A stretch of DNA of 64,000 nucleotides. It comes from Wuchereria bancrofti. Its lineage: Eukaryota; Nematoda; Chromadorea; Rhabditida; Onchocercidae. The stretch covers positions 1,325,396 to 1,389,395 of the forward strand of contig SSBO01000003.1 in NCBI GenBank assembly GCA_005281725.1. The letters run 5' to 3'. The first letter of the stretch is position 1; the number at the start of each line of letters is the position of its first letter. A model generated the notes under the pieces. The model saw only the letters and a list, made by a program, of their open reading frames with translations, was not told the origin of the DNA and made no database searches. A program made the translations under genes and the position numbers. Below are positions 57,049 through 64,000 of this stretch, one piece after another.

Positions 57049-60000
57049 ATGATGTGAATGGATCTTTATTCATCGATTCCCATTTCCACTAATTATTCCA
57101 GACTTCCAGTATATATGAAAATTTTTTCAACGTTTTCAGCATGCTTAGAAACTGAGCTGCTTGAGAATTTCGTTTGTTTCTTATTTCTAAATTGTTAAAT
57201 GTAGGCATCTGCTTTTTTTTTTCTTTGTTATTTGAAAACGATGAATGGATATCTATTTCGTTGGCATGGTTTTATAATTGCTTTCTAGACTGACATTATG
57301 AAATTTTAAGGGTCAACTACAAATTCATTTGGTTAATTAATTGAAGCCACTAGTTTTTTCAGGGGTGATGCCTGACTAATATGTAACTTGTGTTCCTGCT
57401 ATCTGTAAACGACAGTTGTCATAAAATTCATTCTTTTGTGTTAATGGTTTCAATTTGCATACGTTTGAAGCTTTGGGATGAGAAAGTATTAATTCAAACA
57501 AAATGTGGTCAAAATATTTAGCTATTCTGCATGGTGGCATGCATTTAGATATATTTCATTTATTTTTAATCTCTGGAGGTAGCTTCAGTCCCTTTATTTG
57601 TTGTGAATGCCCACAAAAACTATGTTAATGCTAGTTCCTCATACGGTGCAACTCATCATCAGGAAATATGAAATATTCTTATTTGGGCAGTTATCCTGCT
57701 TATAAATATATATCATTTTAATGAAATAAGTAGAATGAACAGTCATACAGAACATTTTCTGAACTTAAATCTTTACATGCATTGCTGGTCTGTTAACTGC
57801 AGTTCACACAATTCGTTACATTACGTTATCCAGAGAAATTCAAGACGTAATAGCGCGTACGTAGTCTTATACGTAAATTTCCTAAAAAACAACTGCAAAA
57901 GTTTTGCAGTATTCTTGGGTATTTTAATTTGTGATGAAAGAATTCAGACTTTCCGCTAAAAGTAGAATGTTGTGCTCCATAAAATCTTAACTTGTCATAG
58001 ATGTTTGTATACTGTTTTAAGACTTAGAACTTACTTGTTTTTACAAAACAATCGGGCAATAATCGGTGCTATTAAAATTGCCAATTTTGAAGGAAGGAGC
58101 AGTTTTCTCGGGAGTCTGTCATGTTTGTATTAGAATACATTTTTTGAAATCAAATTTAGCATTAAGGACACAATTTACATTTCCAGATCGTATGATTGCA
58201 TTTAATTTGACCAGAATTAAAAATTATAGCATCGAGATTATGCGGAAGGAAATTACTTCCTAACAGGTTCCATGCAGTTAGCATTGCAAAAAAAGTTATT
58301 TCTGGTGAGTAAGGTAATGCATATGTGTATTTCATTTAATATCTCATTTATTTATTAAAAATGCTCCGTTTGGGACAATTGTTTTTGAACTTTTAAAGTA
58401 ACTGAGCTATTCCCGCTAGATTGTTCCTGAGGGTAAATAAAGTATTTTGTAAACCATTTTTAAAAAAGCCAAGTAGGTTGAAAACATTTATATTGGTAAT
58501 TTCATAAAAAGTTGGTGAAAAAACATTAAATATATTATTTATAACTGGGAATTTTTGTTGTTTACATAAATATGAGATGTATTTAAGTTAATAGGAAGGA
58601 AATAAAGTAGAAATAGTAGGGATCATCCATATCTTAATTTTGTAGTCTGCAAAAATTTGCTCAAATTCTTTCTAGAAATTTTACAACCTGTTTAACATTA
58701 ATATTTTTTTTTTTTTTTGTTTTAACTCTTTCTAGACGATTTTTATTTAATGTTCTATGAAATAGAGGTAGGCTACAAGCGATTAGTATGGGAAATTTCA
58801 AGTTTTTGAAATAAAATTTTCAAAATTACATCTCATATTTACCTTTTAAGACGACGATATTCATTTAATTAAGGAGAATATGTTTCAATTTGATCTTATT
58901 TCAAATCCTCTAATCAGTGAAGTACCTCCGCATAATATGTCTCATCATTTTCATCGTAGAATCGTACAAATTATTTATTAAAACTGAGAAATGGGAATGT
59001 TACGAACAAAGTTTGTAGGACAAAGAAACGAAGAAGTTGAAGAGAGGAAAACGGAATTCGAGAGCGGTAAACTTTTCATTTAGGAACTACAAAATGTTCA
59101 TTGCTCAATAATACAGAAAACGAGAAGGAGGAGAAGGAGGAGGAGGAGGAAGTGATGTCAAAGAAATATATGTATTACTCAGGGTAGGCAGTATAAGATA
59201 AATATTCTCGGGTAATCAGGGTCGATAGTAACAAAATGTAATAAAGTGGTAGTAGTGATAGTATGAAATAAAATTAGTGTTAAACTTTGCGAATGCTTTT
59301 TGTGCTATTCAATTATTCGTTTTCTTTAATTACAATGTATGTAAAATTTCTTTCAACAATTAAGGCAACAATTTCCTTTTTGCTTTAAATTATGCAATCA
59401 ACCAAAAATCAATGATAATTTGGAGTTTATATCTAAAATCATGAAACTGGAAATGTTTTTTCATTCAGGAATCAAAAATTATTTTATGGAATTTTTTTCA
59501 TCAATAAAAATAAAGATTATTTTATCTGAGATATTATTGTTTTTTCACTTCTAGAAGTTTAAACAGTACTAAATTTTATGCATCAAAGAATATTATTCTT
59601 TTTCATTATTAATTCAAAAAAAAAATGCATTAAAATCTAAAAAAAGATCATATAGAATTGGATGAATATTTAACTTAAAAGTTCATTAGGTCAAATTAAT
59701 ACATTTTTAACTTCTATACAATTTAGTTTTGTTATTGTATGGCGAATAAATACATCTTATTAAAATTATTTATTTACCAATGTCTTAAGATAATGATTGA
59801 ATTCAAAACGAATATATTTAGAAAATTCAAAACTATTTATGCTAATTTTTGAACTGATTTGGAATTGATTTGGTTGAAATAAGCTTGATATTTATGCAAC
59901 TATGAATGGATTCTAAAAATGCGTCACGTTGACAAAGTTAGTTGTACATTTGCAGTCTTCTTACGATGATTTATTTAAAATTTTTTTAATTTCCACGCAT

Positions 60001-60078
60001 CTCAACAGCGTAAACATCAGTGATCTTTTATGATAGAAAATTTAAGTTTTTTTGAATTTTAGGCGTTTTGTCTAAGAA
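57049..60078. other. Intergenic, cdc-48 to MLT-10-like gene
   Basis: A 3.0-kb spacer. It begins with the cdc-48 3' UTR; an AATAAA occurs at 58436 but is distant. A purine-only GAAGGAGGAG tract lies near 59118-59152. Short frames at 57735-57959 and 58066-58263 lack splice partners and family motifs. TTTTAG ending at 60062 is a spliced-leader acceptor candidate for the next gene. Confidence 0.5.
59118..59152 (+). repeat. Purine (GGA/GAA) tract
   Basis: A run of AGAAGGAGGAGAAGGAGGAG type, about 35 bases of almost only purines, in otherwise A+T-rich intergenic DNA. Such tracts can form triplex or act as GAGA-like elements; here it is simply noted. Confidence 0.8.
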
Positions 60079-63000
60079 ATGAAATTTACACATTGGCTAG
60101 TGGTCACTATTATAGCTCAAATAGGTATGTTGCATCTGATCAAATCTAGCAATATTGATTCAATCAATCATTTGAAATAATCTCTTTTTAATTTGTACAT
60201 TTTTTGAATCAAAAAATGAATAAATAGCTGATCGTTTCTTCTGTTGACACCTGATCCACTTCCATAATTTAAATTTTTAATTCTTTTAAAATTTAGGACT
60301 AAGTATCAGATTAACAGTCGATGATTTCAATAACATTTATAAAGCAAGGATGAATAAAAGAACTTTTGAGATAGCTAAAAATTTGCATTTAAACTGGTAC
60401 ATCTATGCGATCAAAGCATTATTTGGACAAATTGGCAAACAAATCTTTCAACAATTAACTAAAGGTTGGTGGTTATTGAACATATATGGAAGTTTATTCG
60501 ACTAAATAAAATAATATATCTATCTATTAGGTTATAATGATGCAATGAATTAATAATGAAAACATTAAGTTATTCTTTAAATCATGAATATTAATCACTT
60601 AACGATACTTTGAATATATCGAAAGGTATAAGATGATAAAAAAAAAAAAAACAATACTTCAGCCTTAAACTTTTTGCTTAATGTCATGCTAAATTACAAA
60701 AAATGAAAGAAAAAATGTGCAATAATTTCATTGTAGTTACTTACTTTCATATTCTATCAACAGATAATGTTCAAATTTTGTTGCAGATAAGCGCAAAATG
60801 TTAGCTTTATGTTTGGATCAAATCAAAGATGATCGTGACCTTACAGCTAGTGCTAAATGCTTGGTGCAAGCACGACATGAGCGCCATTTCAACACTTACA
60901 GCCAAGAGTTTGAATTAGGTCAATCAACTGATAAGTCAGCTAATACATTGGCTTTTATTACAGCCAATGATTATGAGGAAGAGAAGTCGTCCAAAAATCA
61001 TAATTATGCCGAAAGATACCATAGGATGAACACAAAGGAAAAAATTTCGCCTTCCTCTCATTCTGGATTCGAAAATAAATTCCTCAAGCGAGATCCACCC
61101 AAAATTTTCATTCAATTCCCGAGATTTTCTAATATCAATCATACAAAGAATTTCATCCCACACAATTTAAACACTTCCAAACACTTAGTTGGATCCATAC
61201 CAATTTCTGATTCGTCTAATCAACAAAAATCCTGGCTGTCCAGAGAGCTATGCTTAAAACGGCTACTATCTACTGATAAGAAATCAGGACAGATACATCT
61301 AGTGCCAAGAAAATATTCAACAGGAGAAAATGAAATTTTTAGACACATCACAAACTTTCTTCGACAGTCTTCTAATTCTTCACATCACAAGAAGTTTAGA
61401 AGTACGAAATTGGAAAAACATTCAGGAAAATTAGGATTGGTCAAAAATAAAAATCTTCCAGTGAGATCTATAAATTTCCGTAAAAGTGACTTGCATCTTT
61501 TTGCATCCAGCAGTTCATCGGAGCAGAACGAAAATTCAAATTCTATTCTGTCAAAATTTCGGAAAAAAAAGATATGGCAACGACGACGACGTCGCTCTTA
61601 TCGACTTATCACAAGTCATGTTATGAAAAGTGATCATTTAATTATCGATGTGAGTGATTACATCAGCTTTGCAATTCTTTGCACTGTTCATATCTTCCAA
61701 CTTATCAGTGAAGAAACTTACAAAGAATTACAAAAATTCTGAATTATCTAAAAACGAAAGAAAAAGTTTTCAATTTTTATGGAAAAGTTTTATTTTTGGC
61801 ATTTTTATATCAGATTTATAAAAATTGTGTATTTGGCTTATCTTCTAATTGTTCTGTTGTTTTTAGGTGAAGCAAGTTGATAAAATGCCAGCAATGCACG
61901 ATTCGACTGTCAAGAAAACTCCCGTACAACAGGTAAACATTTCTGTAATACTGATAATTGATAATGTTATCAGTGCAACTGCTACATGATAATTGATTTA
62001 ATTCAGATGGCCAAATTTATCAGTGTTATGCTAAGTGGAAAAGAAGCAAATGCTAATTGGATGAAAACTTATGAACACATTACTCAAATTAAAAAACAAG
62101 TGGATCAGCAGTGGAAAGCAAGCAGCGCAAAAGTCTACAATCTTCGACTTTTCGATCTTGTACTCGATAACCAGAAACGTACCAGAACAAAAGTTCAAGT
62201 ATTTTGTATACCTGTTTGAATTTCTAAAAAGATAACATACAAAAATATTTGCAATGCTTTTACAGAGTAATGTTTGAATCCCTTGAAGACATTATTTTCA
62301 GAAATTTTTGCTTAATTTCTTATTCATTATTGCAAAACAAATATGAAATTAAAAAAAAAAAAGATAAAGCAAAACAGAGTATAGAAAAAAAAAAAACAAA
62401 CTATATTTTTAGTCAAAATATAAGGATTTACTCTCGATGGCATTCGATCTTCTAAATGGAGTTAATGAAAATGGCAAAAATAAGCTCAATTTCCGTTTTT
62501 TAAGTCCTCGAGTAATGCCTGTGATGCCTGATAAGGTTTTTTTCTTGTTTCTTGAAAATAAAAAAAAAAATAATTAAATCATAATTTTTTGAACGTCGTT
62601 TCTTACGTAATTTCAATCACTGTGAACATATTTTCAGATGCAATCCGAAAAACGCGTTTTGTCGCCTTCCATTATGTCATTTTATAAAGATGATAGTCCG
62701 GACAACATTATCTCTCTCCCTAAGGTCACTTTTTTTCTTTCATTTATTTTAATTTGTTCAAATTTTAAAAACTGTAAATTTTAATTTCAATTCCGTTTTT
62801 TTTTTTTAATTCCAGTGCTTAACCATTTGACAGTACAATGTGTTATGAACATTTGAATGATTATTTCAGTTATTGGAAAAAAGTGGTATGGCGGAAAAAG
62901 ACAGACAAGCAGTGCTAGAAATGATAATGGATGTTTCAGGAGCGCGTGTTGCTATCGAAATGGCTCTTGATGTCCTCAACAAAACAAATGTTTTCGATCT

Positions 63001-64000
63001 GGATGATATAATTTTTGAGGTTGGTAAGTTCCATATTTTGACATTAGCATAACAGGGGGCCATTTTAGAAAAGAAAGCATTAAAGATAGATTATTTGTGC
63101 AATTCTAAAATTTTAAATTATCAAATGCAAATTTCATTAGTGATTTTTTTTTTTTTTGCATAGAAATGATATTGTTTAAATGATTGCAGACAACGAAGAA
63201 AATTAATCAAGCATTCAAAGATCTGAGAAAATCTTTTAGTATCGAACAAAAGAATGATATGAAAAGCAGAGGATTTACATTCTTAGAAGCATCACAACTT
63301 AAACAAATACTTCGTCAGCAAGGTTTTTTTCACTTTTTAATCAGTCACATAAATTCTCTTTTCAAAATGTGTTAAATTTAAAAGAGGGAAAATTGTTGCA
63401 GGTGTTAAGGAATTGGATGATGTGAATTTTGATTTGGAAAAATATGAACAACTTAATAGAAAAGAACAAGAAGATATGTTATGGAAGAATATTGAACGAA
63501 TTGCAGAGAATGAAACTGAGGTTGACAATTACAAATATTTTTCCTAGAAAATGCTAGAATATATCGTTGCATTGCATAAAATGGACAGAAGAGAATAAAA
63601 AGTAACGAAAGAGAAACAAAAAAATAAAGTAAAAAAAAAAAGAAAATTTCATTTTTTAAATCTTTCAAGTCAATAATAGCATTAATTATAAATAGAAAAT
63701 TTATTGCAAATGAAGAAGAAACATACAATCTATTTGCAGAGATTGTAGAAGAAATTATGTCACTGATTAATAAAAGTTAGAGTTAAAAAAAAAAAAAAAA
63801 AAGGAAAAAACATATCAAAGTGATACATTGACAACATGAATTACTCTCATAGTATCTGACTTAAACTAATATAACAAATTCAATTATTTGCCATTTAATT
63901 TTATATTACAATTATTGTAGGATGTTGACAAATAATCTAAAATTCAATTTAAAAAGTGCACATTTTAGGAACGATATCGAAAGAAACGTGAAGCAATACC
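60079..64000 (+). CDS. MLT-10-like moulting-cycle secreted protein, 3'-partial
   Basis: Nematode-specific secreted proteins of the MLT-10 (Moulting_cycle) family are expressed in hypodermis and needed to shed the cuticle. Exons 60079-60124, 60297-60464, 60787-61649, 61867-61932, 62007-62192, 62413-62535, 62638-62724, 62870-63019, 63190-63322 and 63402-63520 join in phase, and an eleventh starts at 63969 and runs off the window. Residues 1-16 are a signal peptide (MKFTHWLVVTIIAQIG). Exon 3 is one long exon (residues 72-359) with an early conserved Cys pair region (LCLDQIKDDRD, SAKCLV) and then a Ser/Lys/Arg-rich stretch without obvious fold. The family core lies downstream: FRFLSPRVMPVMPDK, SPSIMSFYKDD and the LEMIMDVSGARVAIEMAL segment. 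The family call is from motif memory. No stop is seen in the window. Confidence 0.75.

Noticed and set aside
57735..58263. Two frames of 65-74 residues downstream of cdc-48
   Set aside because: They fall in probable 3' UTR or intergenic DNA, share no frame through plausible splicing and resemble no family.

Overview
The window is eukaryotic nuclear DNA, about 70% A+T. Its genes are split by short GT-AG introns with T-rich acceptors ending in TTTCAG or TTTTAG. The protein set (LIN-7, nematode-type troponin T, a MLT-10-like moulting protein) points to a nematode. Overall style suggests a filarial or other spirurid worm, but the species cannot be fixed from this sequence. I saw no CRISPR array, rRNA gene, recognisable tRNA, transposase or bacterial insertion.

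Layout. Positions 46-20078 hold six consecutive plus-strand genes: EIF2B5 (5' end outside the window), the HECT ubiquitin ligase etc-1/UBE3C, the polarity scaffold lin-7, a 73-residue SNAPC5-like coiled-coil gene, the iron-sulfur scaffold ISCA2 and the complex III factor TTC19. A minus-strand gene for mitochondrial ribosomal protein bL27m (20529-21200) converges on TTC19. It diverges from the plus-strand TEX2/SMP lipid-transfer gene (21669-32378). A 13-exon minus-strand gene (34766-42470) encodes a 676-residue secreted cysteine-rich tandem-domain protein that I do not recognise; this is the best candidate for something undescribed. After a 3.3 kb spacer with CA microsatellites come troponin T (45818-49295), cdc-48/p97 (51445-57048) and a MLT-10-like moulting gene (from 60079, running off the right end).

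Functional themes. ISCA2, TTC19 and bL27m form a run of nuclear genes for mitochondrial proteins. EIF2B5 with etc-1, and lin-7 with ISCA2 and TTC19, look like neighbours kept from C. elegans chromosome II (from memory: D2085.3/D2085.4 and the Y54G11A cosmid). Troponin T (muscle) and the moulting gene are nematode body-wall and cuticle functions.

Exon boundaries were derived by hand. For lin-7, SNAPC5-like, ISCA2, TTC19, bL27m, troponin T, cdc-48 and the cysteine-rich gene, every exon joins in phase with GT-AG ends and gives one open frame. etc-1 and one TEX2 junction remain partly unresolved. An imperfect inverted repeat of about 120 nt in lin-7 intron 1 is the most notable non-coding structure.
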